A stretch of 32,145 nucleotides of DNA from Meiothermus luteus (GTDB lineage: Bacteria > Deinococcota > Deinococci > Deinococcales > Thermaceae). Positions within the stretch are counted from its first letter, which is position 1. Each line of letters opens with the position of its first letter. The notes under the pieces are model-generated. The model saw nothing but the letters and a program-made list of their open reading frames with translations. It had not been told where the DNA came from and did not search any database. Where the stretch lies: NCBI RefSeq assembly GCF_003574085.1, contig NZ_QWKZ01000025.1:1-32145 (forward strand). Direction: 5' to 3'. Position numbers and translations under genes: made by a program. Below, piece by piece: positions 23,925 to 32,145 of the stretch.

Positions 23925-24452
23925 ATGGTGCTTTTACGCCCACTGGTCATGAGCGACCTCAGCCGCATCCTAGCCTGGAGCCAAGACGAGGCCTTTTGCC
24001 TGGCCAACGGCTGGCCCTTGGGCCTGTCCCCCGAAAAGCTACAGGACTGGTTCGTGCGGCTTCTGAACAACCCCCCTGCCGACCTGGTGCGCCGGGGCAT
24101 TGTGCTAACCGGGGAGGAAGACCCCGAGGAGCAGCTGGTGGGGTTTGTTGACCTACGCGACCTCAACCTCCTGGAAAAGCGGGCCCGGCTGCGCATCGCC
24201 ATCGGGGAGGAGGCCCACCGAGGCCAAAGGGTGGGCCACGCCGCCGGAAAACTAATGCTGGAGTACGGCTTCACCGAGCTGGGCCTGGAGCGCATCACCG
24301 CCGAGGTCCACGGCTCCAACCTGGAGATGCGCAGCTTGCTGGAAGGGCTGGGCTTTACCCTAGAGGGCATCTTGCGTCAACACGAGACCCACCAGGGCAT
24401 CAAGGAAGACGTCTACCTTTACGGGATGCTGCGGCAGGAGTTCAGTGGGTAG
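23925..24452 (+). CDS. GNAT-family N-acetyltransferase, RimJ/RimL-like
   Basis: A 175-residue acetyltransferase. The acetyl-CoA pyrophosphate-binding segment is HRGQRVGHAAGKLML at about 98-112, preceded by the beta-strand RLRIAIGEEA and followed by LGLERITAEVHGSNLEMRSLLEGLGF, a typical RimJ/RimL C-terminal half. It should transfer an acetyl group to a protein N-terminus or small amine; the substrate cannot be told. Upstream AGGA lies seven bases before the ATG. The gene converges with hpaR, with only four bases between stops. No functional link to the catabolic genes is visible. Confidence 0.8.
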   Translation: MVLLRPLVMSDLSRILAWSQDEAFCLANGWPLGLSPEKLQDWFVRLLNNPPADLVRRGIVLTGEEDPEEQLVGFVDLRDLNLLEKRARLRIAIGEEAHRGQRVGHAAGKLMLEYGFTELGLERITAEVHGSNLEMRSLLEGLGFTLEGILRQHETHQGIKEDVYLYGMLRQEFSG

Positions 24453-24456
24453 GCCC

Positions 24457-24930
24457 TCAGCCGTTCTGACCCCGTGCCAGCCCCTGCTCCAGCTCCTCCA
24501 AAAGGGCGTAGAGCAGCTCGAGCTTCTCCTGACCCAAAATCCCCTCTATCTCCGCGTAGACCGCCACCACCTCGGGCTTAATCCGCTCCACCAGGGCCTG
24601 GGCCTTCTCGGTAAGGGCCACCCGTGTACTCCGGCCATCGGCCCGGTTGGCCTCCCGCCGCACCAAGCCCCGCCCCTCCATGCGTTTTAGGATACCGGTC
24701 ATGCTGGGCAATAAAATCCGGCACTGCTCGGCCAAAGCAGAGACTTCCAGGCCCTTCTGGCCGTCCAGGGCCCGCAAAACGCGCCACTGCTGCTCGGTCA
24801 GCCCGTAGCGGGAGAGCACCTGCCGAAAGCGCTGCACTACCGCCTCACGGGTGCGCAGGAGGGCCATCGGCAGCGAGTGGGTCAGGTCGCGCAGCAAGCG
24901 GGAGGCGTCTGGGGAAAGGGGGGAGGCCAT
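24457..24930 (-). CDS. hpaR: Homoprotocatechuate operon regulator HpaR, MarR family
   Basis: A 157-residue MarR-type repressor whose N-terminal half (MALLRTREAVVQRFRQVLSR, LTEQQWRVLRAL, CRILLPSMTGILKRMEGRGLVRR) is recognisably HpaR-like. The recognition helix lies around 68-84 and the wing carries NRADGRSTRVALT. HpaR represses 4-hydroxyphenylacetate/homoprotocatechuate genes and is relieved by the aromatic acid. It is divergent from the hpa operon across a 115-base gap with a perfect palindrome. TACAAT on the minus strand (24955-24950) is a likely -10, about 20 bases before its ATG. Confidence 0.88.
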   Translation of the reverse strand: MASPLSPDASRLLRDLTHSLPMALLRTREAVVQRFRQVLSRYGLTEQQWRVLRALDGQKGLEVSALAEQCRILLPSMTGILKRMEGRGLVRREANRADGRSTRVALTEKAQALVERIKPEVVAVYAEIEGILGQEKLELLYALLEELEQGLARGQNG

Positions 24931-24983
24931 AGGCTACCTCGGAGGGGCAATTGTACTTTGGCTTGCAAACACTGCCCCATAGA

Positions 24984-25001
24984 TACTTAACATATTAAGT
25001 A
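24984..25001. promoter_or_regulatory. HpaR operator candidate, perfect palindrome
   Basis: TACTTAACATATTAAGTA has perfect 7-base inverted arms around CATA, in the middle of the hpaR-hpaI intergenic region. Size, AT content and location are typical of a MarR dimer site. The best -10 for the rightward operon (TAACAT, 24988-24993, with TTGCAA at 24963-24968, spacer 19) falls inside it, so binding would block that promoter. The hpaR -10 at 24950-24955 is about 30 bases away. Confidence 0.7.
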
Positions 25002-25045
25002 CCTAAACCGACCGCATAGCAAGCTAGGCCACACAAAGGAGCGCA

Positions 25046-25987
25046 ATGGTTGAGTTCAAAGGCAGCATCGTACCTCTGGTGACCCCCTTCAAGAACGGCG
25101 CGATAGACGAGGCGGCCCTCGAGCGGCTCATCGAGCGGCAGATTGAGGCCGGGTCCCACGCCCTAAGCGTAGGGGGCACCACCGGCGAGCCGGGGGCTTT
25201 GAGCCTGGAGGAGCGCGAGTACCTCATAGAGCGGGCGCTGCGCTTCATCAAGGGCCGGGTCCCCCTTTTGGCCGGGACCGGAAGCCTGCGGCTGGACGAA
25301 ACCCTAAGGCTCACCCAGGCCGCCCACCGGATGGGGGCCCAGGGGGCCTTGGTCATCACCCCCTACTACGTAAAACCCAACCAGGAAGGGCTTTACCGCT
25401 TTTTCGGCCAGGTGGCCCAAAGCGTCCCCGAGATGCCCATCGTGCTCTACAACATCCCGGGGCGCACCGGGGTGGAAATCAAGGTGGATACCGTGGCCCG
25501 CCTGCGCCGGGACTTCAAGAACATCGTGGGCCTCAAGCACTCCTCCAAGGATGTGGAGTACGTCTCGGAGCTCTTGCGCCGGGTGGGGCGGGACTTCAAG
25601 GTGTATTGCGGCCTTGAGGCCCTCACCTTTCCCATGATGTGCGTGGGCGCGGTGGGCACCATCGCCGCTACGGCCAACTGGTTGCCTAAGGAAACCGCCC
25701 AGATGTGCCAGCTCACCCTGGAGGGCCGGTACAAGGAGGCCCTCGAGCTGCACTACTACGGGCTCGAGGCCAACGACGCGGTCTTCTGGGACACCAACCC
25801 CATCCCCCTCAAAACCGTGCTGTCCTGGATGGGCCTGTGCGAGAAGGAGTGGCGGGAGCCCCTGGGCCCCACCACCCCCGAGGTAGAGGCCCGGCTGCGG
25901 CGGATGGCCGAGTCCTATGGCCTGATACCGGCCCAAGGGAGCCACCCGCCGGTGCTCCCCGACCCGGCTGGGAAGCAGTACGTCTGA
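25046..25987 (+). CDS. HpaI-type 2,4-dihydroxyhept-2-ene-1,7-dioate aldolase of the DapA superfamily
   Basis: A 313-residue class I aldolase of the DapA/NAL fold. The Schiff-base lysine is Lys164 (VGLKHSS), Tyr135 and Arg140 lie in LYNIPGRTG, the Thr pair is in GGTTGEP at 43-49, and Tyr108 in YYVKPNQEG. The pathway assignment comes from position: the first gene of an hpa operon, under HpaR, next to hpaG and hpaE. A DapA-derived family distinct from true DapA is known from Thermus and Oceanobacillus hpa clusters; it is thought to replace class II HpaI and cleave the C7 intermediate to pyruvate and succinic semialdehyde. GEP instead of the usual GES in the Thr motif, and the C-terminal tail after 290, separate it from lysine-pathway DapA. 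Direct proof of activity is not known to me. Confidence 0.82.
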   Translation: MVEFKGSIVPLVTPFKNGAIDEAALERLIERQIEAGSHALSVGGTTGEPGALSLEEREYLIERALRFIKGRVPLLAGTGSLRLDETLRLTQAAHRMGAQGALVITPYYVKPNQEGLYRFFGQVAQSVPEMPIVLYNIPGRTGVEIKVDTVARLRRDFKNIVGLKHSSKDVEYVSELLRRVGRDFKVYCGLEALTFPMMCVGAVGTIAATANWLPKETAQMCQLTLEGRYKEALELHYYGLEANDAVFWDTNPIPLKTVLSWMGLCEKEWREPLGPTTPEVEARLRRMAESYGLIPAQGSHPPVLPDPAGKQYV

Positions 25988-25996
25988 GGGTGTGGC

Positions 25997-26791
25997 ATGA
26001 AGCTGGCCCGCTTTATCTCCAAAGGCCGCCTCCTGCAAGGACGGCTGCAAGACGGGATGCTCATTGACCCCGCCGGGGAGGCCCACCACCCTGAGGAAGT
26101 GGTCTGGCAACTTCCGGTGCAGCCAGGCAAGGTGCTGGCCCTGGCGCTCAACTTCGCCGAGCACGCCGAGGAATTCGGCCTCCGAAAACCCACCGAACCG
26201 GCCCTCTTTTGGAAACCCAACACCAGCTTGCTCCCCCACAAGGGCACCGTGGTCTACCCCCGGGGGGCCCGGTTCATGCACTTTGAGTGCGAGCTGGCGG
26301 TCATCATCGGGCGCCCTATGCGTCGGGTCAAGGCCAAGGAGGCCATGGACTACGTGGGGGGCTACACCATCGCCAACGACCTGGTGGTGCGCGACTACGT
26401 GACCAACATCTTCCGCCCGCCCATCCGGGCTAAGGGCTGGGATACCTTTGGGCCGCTGGGCCCCTTCTACGTGACCGCCGACGAGGTGCAAGACCCCCAT
26501 GGGCTGGCCATGCGGGCCTACGTGAATGGGGAGCTGCGCCAGGAGGCCAGCACCCGGGGCATGCTCTTTAGCATCCCGGAAATCCTGGAATTCATCAGCC
26601 GCTTCATGACCCTGGAGGCCGGGGACGTAATCCTCACCGGAACCCCCAAGGGCATCTCCCAGGTCAGACCTGGGGACCTGATGCGGATGGAGATAGAAGG
26701 ACTAGGAGCCCTGGAAAACCCCATTGAGTGGGAGAGCGAGGAGGCCGAGCCGGTGGTTTCGGAGGAAGGAGAGCGCTCGCTGGTGCTATGA
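25997..26791 (+). CDS. hpaG: HpaG-type isomerase/decarboxylase, fumarylacetoacetate hydrolase family
   Basis: A 264-residue single FAH-fold unit. The metal site is formed by Glu97, Glu99 (FECELAV) and Asp128 (IANDLVVRD). His55 in LNFAEHAEE and the KGWDTFGPLGP segment (147-157) complete the active site. In enteric bacteria HpaG is a ~430-residue tandem of two such domains, with decarboxylase and isomerase activity; here one domain must either do both or act as one half with the partner elsewhere. It acts on 5-oxo-pent-3-ene-1,2,5-tricarboxylate and 2-hydroxyhepta-2,4-diene-1,7-dioate. It lies nine bases after the aldolase and overlaps hpaE by 4 bases. Confidence 0.85.
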   Translation: MKLARFISKGRLLQGRLQDGMLIDPAGEAHHPEEVVWQLPVQPGKVLALALNFAEHAEEFGLRKPTEPALFWKPNTSLLPHKGTVVYPRGARFMHFECELAVIIGRPMRRVKAKEAMDYVGGYTIANDLVVRDYVTNIFRPPIRAKGWDTFGPLGPFYVTADEVQDPHGLAMRAYVNGELRQEASTRGMLFSIPEILEFISRFMTLEAGDVILTGTPKGISQVRPGDLMRMEIEGLGALENPIEWESEEAEPVVSEEGERSLVL

Positions 26792-28305
26792 ATGTGCTGC
26801 AGAAAAACCAACCCATCAGCCCAGAGTTCATCGCCCGGGTGCGAAGCGAGGTGGCGTCCCAGACGGTCGCCCATTTCATCAACGGCGCTTTTGTCCCTGG
26901 GACGCGGGACGAGCGCTTTGAAAGCCTTGATCCCTCCAACAACCAGGTCCTGGCCTGGGTCTACAAGGGCCATGTTGAGGACGTGGACAGGGCCGCGAAA
27001 GCCGCCCAAAGGGCGTTTTTGGAGTGGAGAAAAAGCGCTAAAGCCCGCAAGGGGTACCTTCTCAAAATCGCCGAGCTTCTAGAAAAGCACACCGACGAGC
27101 TGGCCGTGCTGGAGTGCCTGGATGCCGGGCAACCCCTGCGGATCGTGCGCGCCCAGGTGGCCCGGGCCGCGGAGAACTTCAGCTTCTACGCTGAGTGGGC
27201 CGAGCGGGCCATGGAGGGGCAGACCTTCCCGGTGGACCAGATCTGGCTCAACTACTCCGTGCGGGTTCCGGTGGGGGTCTGCGGCATCATCACCCCCTGG
27301 AACGCGCCTTTGATGCTCTCCACCTGGCGCATCGCCCCGGCCCTGGCCTTTGGGAACACGGTGGTCCTGAAGCCCGCCGAGTGGTCCCCCCTGACCGCTT
27401 GGAAGCTGGCCCAAATCTTCCAGGAAGCCGACCTGCCGCCAGGGGTCTTCAACGTGGTCCAGGGCCTCGGAGAGGAGGCCGGCGACGCGGTGGTGCGCCA
27501 TCCAGCCATTCCCCTTATCGCCTTCACCGGCGAGACCACCACGGGCAGCCTCATCACCCAAAACAGCGCCCCCTACCTCAAACGGCTCTCCCTCGAGCTG
27601 GGCGGAAAATCGCCCGCCATCATCTTTGAGGACGCCGATTTGGAGCGGGCGCTAGACGCCACCATCTTCCAGATATACAGCTTCAACGGGGAGCGCTGCA
27701 CCGCCAACAGCCGCGCGCTGGTCCAGGAGAGCATCTTTGAGGAGTTCCTAAGCCGCCTAGCCGAGCGCACGGCCCGCGTCCGGGTAGGGCACCCCCTGGA
27801 GCCCGAGACCGAGGTGGGCCCTTTGATTCACCCCGAGCACCTGGAGCGCGTCCTGCGCTACGTGGAGATTGGAAAGCGGGAGTCCCAGCACATCCTGGGC
27901 GGCGAGCGGGTCGGCAGTGAAGGCAACTACCTGCGGCCTGGGCTCTTCGTGGCGGAAAACCACCACACCATCGCCCAAGAGGAGATTTTTGGCCCCATCC
28001 TGACGGTGATTCCCTTCAAGGACGAGGCCGACGCCCTACAAAAGGCCAACGACACCAAGTACGGCCTGGCCTCCTACGTCTGGACCAAGGATGTGGCTCG
28101 AGCCCACCGCGTGGCCCTGGCCCTGGAAGCGGGCATGACCTGGATCAACTCCCACAACGTGCGCCACCTGCCCACCCCCTTTGGGGGGGTCAAGTTCTCC
28201 GGCACCCACCGGGAGGGCGGGGCGCACAGCCTGGAGTTCTACACCGAGCTCAAGCACATCGCCGTACCCCTTGTGGAGCACCCCATCCCCAAGTTTGGCA
28301 AGTGA
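26788..28305 (+). CDS. hpaE: 5-carboxymethyl-2-hydroxymuconate semialdehyde dehydrogenase
   Basis: A 505-residue NAD-dependent aldehyde dehydrogenase of normal length. It has the catalytic nucleophile Cys304 in FNGERCTAN, general base Glu270 in LELGGKSP, and TPWNAPLMLSTW plus KPAEWSP for NAD binding. It oxidises the extradiol ring-cleavage product of homoprotocatechuate to 5-carboxymethyl-2-hydroxymuconate. The frame is open upstream to 26728, but ATG 26788 overlaps the hpaG stop (ATGA) and gives the expected N-terminus. It is followed by hpaB with a GAGGAGG ribosome-binding site. Confidence 0.93.
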   Translation: MNVLQKNQPISPEFIARVRSEVASQTVAHFINGAFVPGTRDERFESLDPSNNQVLAWVYKGHVEDVDRAAKAAQRAFLEWRKSAKARKGYLLKIAELLEKHTDELAVLECLDAGQPLRIVRAQVARAAENFSFYAEWAERAMEGQTFPVDQIWLNYSVRVPVGVCGIITPWNAPLMLSTWRIAPALAFGNTVVLKPAEWSPLTAWKLAQIFQEADLPPGVFNVVQGLGEEAGDAVVRHPAIPLIAFTGETTTGSLITQNSAPYLKRLSLELGGKSPAIIFEDADLERALDATIFQIYSFNGERCTANSRALVQESIFEEFLSRLAERTARVRVGHPLEPETEVGPLIHPEHLERVLRYVEIGKRESQHILGGERVGSEGNYLRPGLFVAENHHTIAQEEIFGPILTVIPFKDEADALQKANDTKYGLASYVWTKDVARAHRVALALEAGMTWINSHNVRHLPTPFGGVKFSGTHREGGAHSLEFYTELKHIAVPLVEHPIPKFGK

Positions 28306-28317
28306 GAGGAGGCCCCC

Positions 28318-29775
28318 ATGGCACGCAGCGGCAAAGAGTACCTGGAAGCCCTCAGGAAGAACCCACCCAATCTTTGGTACAAAGGCCAGCGGGTAGAGGA
28401 CCCCACCAGCCATCCGGTCTTCAAGGGCATTGCGCACGCGCTCGCCCGGCTTTACGACCTCCAGCACGACCCCCGCTACCGGGAGGTGCTCACCTACGAG
28501 GCGGGGGGCCGGCGCTACCCCACGAGCCTGATGCCCGCCCGCAGCAAGGAAGACCTGGCCCGGCGGGGCGCGGCCTACAAGGTCTGGGCCGACGCCCACC
28601 TGGGCATGATGGGGCGCAGCCCTGACTACCTTAACGCGGTGCTAATGGCCTTTGAGCAGAGCGCGGAGTTCTTCGGGGAGTACGCCGAAAACGTGCGGCG
28701 CTACGTGCAGTACGTGCGTGAGAACGACCTCTGCACCACCCACTGCCTGACCAACCCCCAGGTCAACCGGGCCAAGAGCAACCTCGAGCAGGCCGACCCC
28801 TACATCCCCTTGGGGGTTTTCAGCGAAAGCGCAGACGGGATCGTGGTGCGGGGGGCCCGGATGCTCTCTACCCTGCCCACCGCCGACGAGCTTTTGGTCT
28901 TCCCCAGCACCCTGCTAAAGGAGGGACCTGGCGCTGACCGCTACGCGGTGGCCTTCGCCATCCCCACCAACACCCCGGGGCTGCACTTTATCAGCCGCGA
29001 GGGCCTGCGGGGAGGAGACTCGAGCTTTGACTACCCCCTCTCCAGCCAGCTCGAGGAGATGGACTGCCTCACGGTCTTTGACGATGTCTTCGTCCCCCGG
29101 GAGCGCATCTTCATCCTCAAAGACCTGCAGCGCTGCAACACCGCCTACGCCGAGACCGGGGCCCTGATGCACATGGCCCACCAGGTGGTGGTGCTCAAAA
29201 CCGCCAAGACCGAGGCCTTCTTGGGGCTCGTTTCGCTCATGGCCGAGGCCATCGGGGCCGATGTCTTCCCCCACGTGCAGGAAAAAATCGCCGAGGTCAT
29301 CGTCTACCTCGAGGCCATGAAGGGCTTTTGGGCCCGGGCGGAGCGGGACGCCAAGCCCAACCGCTACGGCCTTTACTGCCCTGACCGGGGGGCCATTGAC
29401 GGGGCCCGCAACCTCTACCCCAGGCTCTACCCGCGCATCAACGAAATCGTCCAGCAGATCGGGGCTTCAGGCCTGATTACCCTACCCTCCGAGGCCGACT
29501 TTGAGGCCCCCATCGGGCGGCACCTGGAGAAGTTCCTACAGTCCGCCAGCCTACCGGCCCGCGAGCGGGTGCAGCTCTTCCGGCTTGCTTGGGACATGAC
29601 CCTCTCGGGCTTCGGCGCCCGCCAGGTGCTCTACGAGCGCTTCTTCTTCGGCGACCCGGTGCGGATGTACCAGACCCTCTTCTCGGTCTACGACAAGGAA
29701 CCCTACAAGGAGCGCATCCGGGAGTTCTTGGGTTGGAAAAAGCAAGCCCAGCCGGAGGCCATCGCGAGCGGTTAG
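28318..29775 (+). CDS. hpaB: 4-hydroxyphenylacetate 3-monooxygenase, oxygenase component
   Basis: A 485-residue FADH2-dependent two-component hydroxylase of the acyl-CoA-dehydrogenase fold, close in length to Thermus thermophilus HpaB. The N-terminus MARSGKEYLEALRKNPPNLWYKGQ, the middle TTHCLTNPQVNRAK and the C-terminal RQVLYERFFFGDPVRM are family hallmarks. It converts 4-hydroxyphenylacetate to 3,4-dihydroxyphenylacetate (homoprotocatechuate) with O2 and reduced flavin. The reductase HpaC is the next gene, three bases on. Activity on other phenols is common in the family. Confidence 0.95.
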   Translation: MARSGKEYLEALRKNPPNLWYKGQRVEDPTSHPVFKGIAHALARLYDLQHDPRYREVLTYEAGGRRYPTSLMPARSKEDLARRGAAYKVWADAHLGMMGRSPDYLNAVLMAFEQSAEFFGEYAENVRRYVQYVRENDLCTTHCLTNPQVNRAKSNLEQADPYIPLGVFSESADGIVVRGARMLSTLPTADELLVFPSTLLKEGPGADRYAVAFAIPTNTPGLHFISREGLRGGDSSFDYPLSSQLEEMDCLTVFDDVFVPRERIFILKDLQRCNTAYAETGALMHMAHQVVVLKTAKTEAFLGLVSLMAEAIGADVFPHVQEKIAEVIVYLEAMKGFWARAERDAKPNRYGLYCPDRGAIDGARNLYPRLYPRINEIVQQIGASGLITLPSEADFEAPIGRHLEKFLQSASLPARERVQLFRLAWDMTLSGFGARQVLYERFFFGDPVRMYQTLFSVYDKEPYKERIREFLGWKKQAQPEAIASG

Positions 29776-29778
29776 GTC

Positions 29779-30260
29779 ATGGAGATCGCCAAGCCCACAC
29801 TCTCCGAGCAGCTCCGCCAGGCCATGGGCCACTGGCCCAGCGGGGTGGTGGTGGTGGCCGCCCGGCACGGCGCGGAGGTTCGGGGGATGACCGCCAGCAG
29901 CTTCACCAGCGTGAGCCTCGAGCCCCCCCTGGTCCTGGTCTGCGTCAACCGCTCGGCTTTGCTCTGGCCGGTTCTGGAAAAGGCCGGCCGGTTTAGCGTA
30001 AACCTTCTCAAGGAAGGGCACGAGCACACCTCGGCCCACTTCGCCGGACAGCCCCTAAAGGGGTACGCCCCCTTGAACGAGGAGGAGGTCCCGGCGCTGG
30101 AGGAGGCCCTGGCCACCCTCTACTGCCGCACCTGGGCGGTCTATCCTGGCGGCACCCACCAAATCGTGGTGGGCCAGGTGGAGCGGGTGCGGCTGAGCCA
30201 AGGGGAAAAGCCCCTGCTCTACTGGAACCGTGGCTACCACAGGCTCAAAGGAGGCGAACC

Positions 30261-30264
<4 letters not shown>
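29779..30264 (+). CDS. hpaC: Flavin reductase component of 4-hydroxyphenylacetate 3-monooxygenase
   Basis: A 161-residue flavin reductase of the flavin_reduct fold. It has SGVVVVAARHGAEVRGMTASSFTSVSLEPPLVLVCVN, the flavin-binding region, at about 20-57. It uses NAD(P)H to supply reduced flavin to HpaB. It starts three bases after the hpaB stop, and its own stop overlaps the hpaD ATG by 4 bases; GGAGG just upstream serves hpaD. Length and motifs are normal. Confidence 0.92.
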
Positions 30265-31229
<965 letters not shown>

Positions 31230-31233
31230 GACC

Positions 31234-31262
31234 TTGACAGCGGAAAAACCAACCGATACACT
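31234..31262 (+). promoter_or_regulatory. Sigma-A promoter of the hydroxyacyl-CoA dehydrogenase gene
   Basis: TTGACA (31234-31239), a 17-base spacer and TACACT (31257-31262). The -35 is perfect and the -10 matches four of six consensus bases. Transcription should begin near 31269, directly before the operator. Confidence 0.7.
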
Positions 31263-31272
31263 TACGGCCAAA

Positions 31273-31292
31273 AAACAAACGAGTGTTTGTTT
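31273..31292. promoter_or_regulatory. PaaR-type operator, perfect palindrome
   Basis: AAACAAACGAGTGTTTGTTT has perfect 8-base arms around GAGT. The inner 14 bases (31276-31289) fit the Thermus PaaR consensus CNAACGNNCGTTNG with one mismatch. It lies just downstream of the predicted transcription start and upstream of AGGAGG (31301-31306), an efficient place for repression. Confidence 0.7.
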
Positions 31293-31310
31293 GGTCAACG
31301 AGGAGGCGGG

Positions 31311-32145
31311 GTGAAGGAGACGGTAGCGGTTTTGGGCGCAGGCATCATGGGCCGAGGGATTGCCCAGGTGGCGGCCACGGCGGGCCACCCGGTACTCCTC
31401 TATGACCCCTATCCCGCAGCTTTGGAAAAAGCCCTGGCGGATACCGAGGCGGAGCTGAAGAAGCTGGCCGAAAAAGGGCGACTTTCCAGGACCGAGGAGG
31501 TTCTGGGGCGCATCCGGCCTACCCAAACCCTAGAGAACTGCGCCCAGGCCCACCTGGTCATAGAGGCGGTGCCTGAGCAGCTCGAGCTAAAACAGGAAAT
31601 CCTGGGCCGGCTAGGTGGGCTCAACCCCCACGGGCTTCTGGCCAGCAACACCTCCACCTTCTCCATCTCGGCCATCGCGGCCAAGGTGCCCAACCCCTCC
31701 CGGGTGCTGGGGCTGCACTTCTTCAACCCCGCCCCGCGCATGAAGCTGGTGGAGGTAATTGGAGGAGAGAACACCGACCCGGCCCAGTTGGAGCGGGCCC
31801 TGGAGCTCATGCGGGCCTGGGGTAAGGAGCCAGTCCGGGTCAAGGACGCCCCCGGATTTCTGGTCAACCGGGTGGCCCGGCCCTTCTATGGGGAAGCCAT
31901 CCGGCTCCACGCCGAAGGGGTACCCAAGGAGGCCATTGACTGGGTGATGCGTGGGCTGGGCTTCCCCATGGGGCCCTTTGAGCTGATGGACCTAATAGGT
32001 CTGGACACCAACCTGGCCGCTTCCACCTCGGTCTACCAGGCTTTCTACGGGGAGCCCCGCTACCGGCCCCACTACCTGCAGCACCAGAAGGTGGCCGCCG
32101 GGCACCTGGGGCGCAAAAGCGGCCAAGGTTGGTACCGCTACCCCC
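31311..32145 (+). CDS. 3-hydroxyacyl-CoA dehydrogenase (3' end outside window)
   Basis: An open frame of 278 codons that runs off the right edge. It starts at GTG 31311, four bases after AGGAGG. The NAD-binding motif GAGIMG lies at 9-14, IEAVPE at 84-89, ASNTSTFSI at 111-119, the catalytic His136 in GLHFFNP, and the C-terminal domain ends GRKSGQGWYRY at the edge. It oxidises L-3-hydroxyacyl-CoA esters with NAD+. The PaaR-type operator suggests the phenylacetate pathway enzyme PaaH, but a fatty-acid enzyme (FadB/Hbd type) is equally consistent with the part seen. Short forms end about here, while PaaH has a second dehydrogenase domain beyond, which the window cannot show. Confidence 0.88.
   Translation, partial: MKETVAVLGAGIMGRGIAQVAATAGHPVLLYDPYPAALEKALADTEAELKKLAEKGRLSRTEEVLGRIRPTQTLENCAQAHLVIEAVPEQLELKQEILGRLGGLNPHGLLASNTSTFSISAIAAKVPNPSRVLGLHFFNPAPRMKLVEVIGGENTDPAQLERALELMRAWGKEPVRVKDAPGFLVNRVARPFYGEAIRLHAEGVPKEAIDWVMRGLGFPMGPFELMDLIGLDTNLAASTSVYQAFYGEPRYRPHYLQHQKVAAGHLGRKSGQGWYRYP

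Noticed and set aside
25046-25987. Lysine-biosynthetic DapA
   Set aside because: The fold and Schiff-base lysine fit, but it is the first gene of an HpaR-controlled hpa operon and has GEP in place of GES. Thermus-type lysine synthesis uses the alpha-aminoadipate route, so an aldolase role in the hpa pathway is more likely.
25304-26500. Long minus-strand open frame (398 codons) opposite hpaI/hpaG
   Set aside because: Its translation is low-complexity, rich in Gly, His, Val and Pro, the usual shadow of a GC-rich gene on the other strand. Both plus-strand genes have clear motifs and ribosome-binding sites.

Overview
The window is GC-rich, densely coded DNA with genes joined by 1-4 base overlaps. 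It is most likely from a thermophile of the Thermaceae (Thermus/Meiothermus/Calidithermus lineage). That assignment rests on gene content (a DapA-type aldolase inside an hpa cluster, a PaaR-like TetR regulator with PaaR-type operators), codon use and leaderless or near-leaderless starts. It is inference, since no rRNA or other phylogenetic marker is present. I saw no tRNA, rRNA, CRISPR array, insertion sequence or phage gene.

Layout. (1) 2-1181: the 3' part of a DUF1517 membrane protein and a convergent 2-Cys peroxiredoxin. (2) 1310-16335, + strand: one continuous 15-kb run of 15 genes. It starts with a 2-aminobenzoyl-CoA (anthraniloyl-CoA) module: fused monooxygenase/reductase, SDR, MarR regulator, crotonase, acyl-CoA dehydrogenase, 2-aminobenzoate-CoA ligase and a RidA-like protein. 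Then come kynureninase and tryptophan 2,3-dioxygenase, a five-gene aromatic/branched-chain-type ABC importer, and an AFMID-type arylformamidase. Read as chemistry: tryptophan -> N-formylkynurenine -> kynurenine -> anthranilate + alanine -> anthraniloyl-CoA -> dearomatised alicyclic CoA ester -> beta-oxidation-like steps. (3) 16337-23055: three acetyl-CoA-synthetase-family genes. Two lie in tandem on the minus strand and the third, acsA, is divergent. The middle one is an 883-residue fusion of a complete IclR regulator to a complete AMP-forming acyl-CoA synthetase, the most unusual object in the window. (4) 23116-24452: a TetR/PaaR-like regulator with a strong promoter and its own operator, then a GNAT acetyltransferase. 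(5) 24457-31229: a homoprotocatechuate (4-hydroxyphenylacetate) cluster, with divergent hpaR and hpaI-like, hpaG, hpaE, hpaB, hpaC, hpaD. hpaF and hpaH are not in the window. (6) 31234-32145: a sigma-A promoter, a PaaR-type operator and the 5' part of a 3-hydroxyacyl-CoA dehydrogenase, probably the start of a phenylacetate or fatty-acid operon.

Taken together this is an aromatic-amino-acid catabolic island. Tryptophan is degraded through anthraniloyl-CoA and tyrosine/phenylalanine products through homoprotocatechuate. CoA ligases that activate short acids lie between the two pathways, and each module carries its own local regulator (MarR, IclR-fusion, TetR, HpaR). The pieces most worth experiments are the IclR-synthetase fusion with its altered CoA-site motif, the RidA-like protein lacking the active-site arginine, and the crotonase lacking both usual catalytic glutamates.
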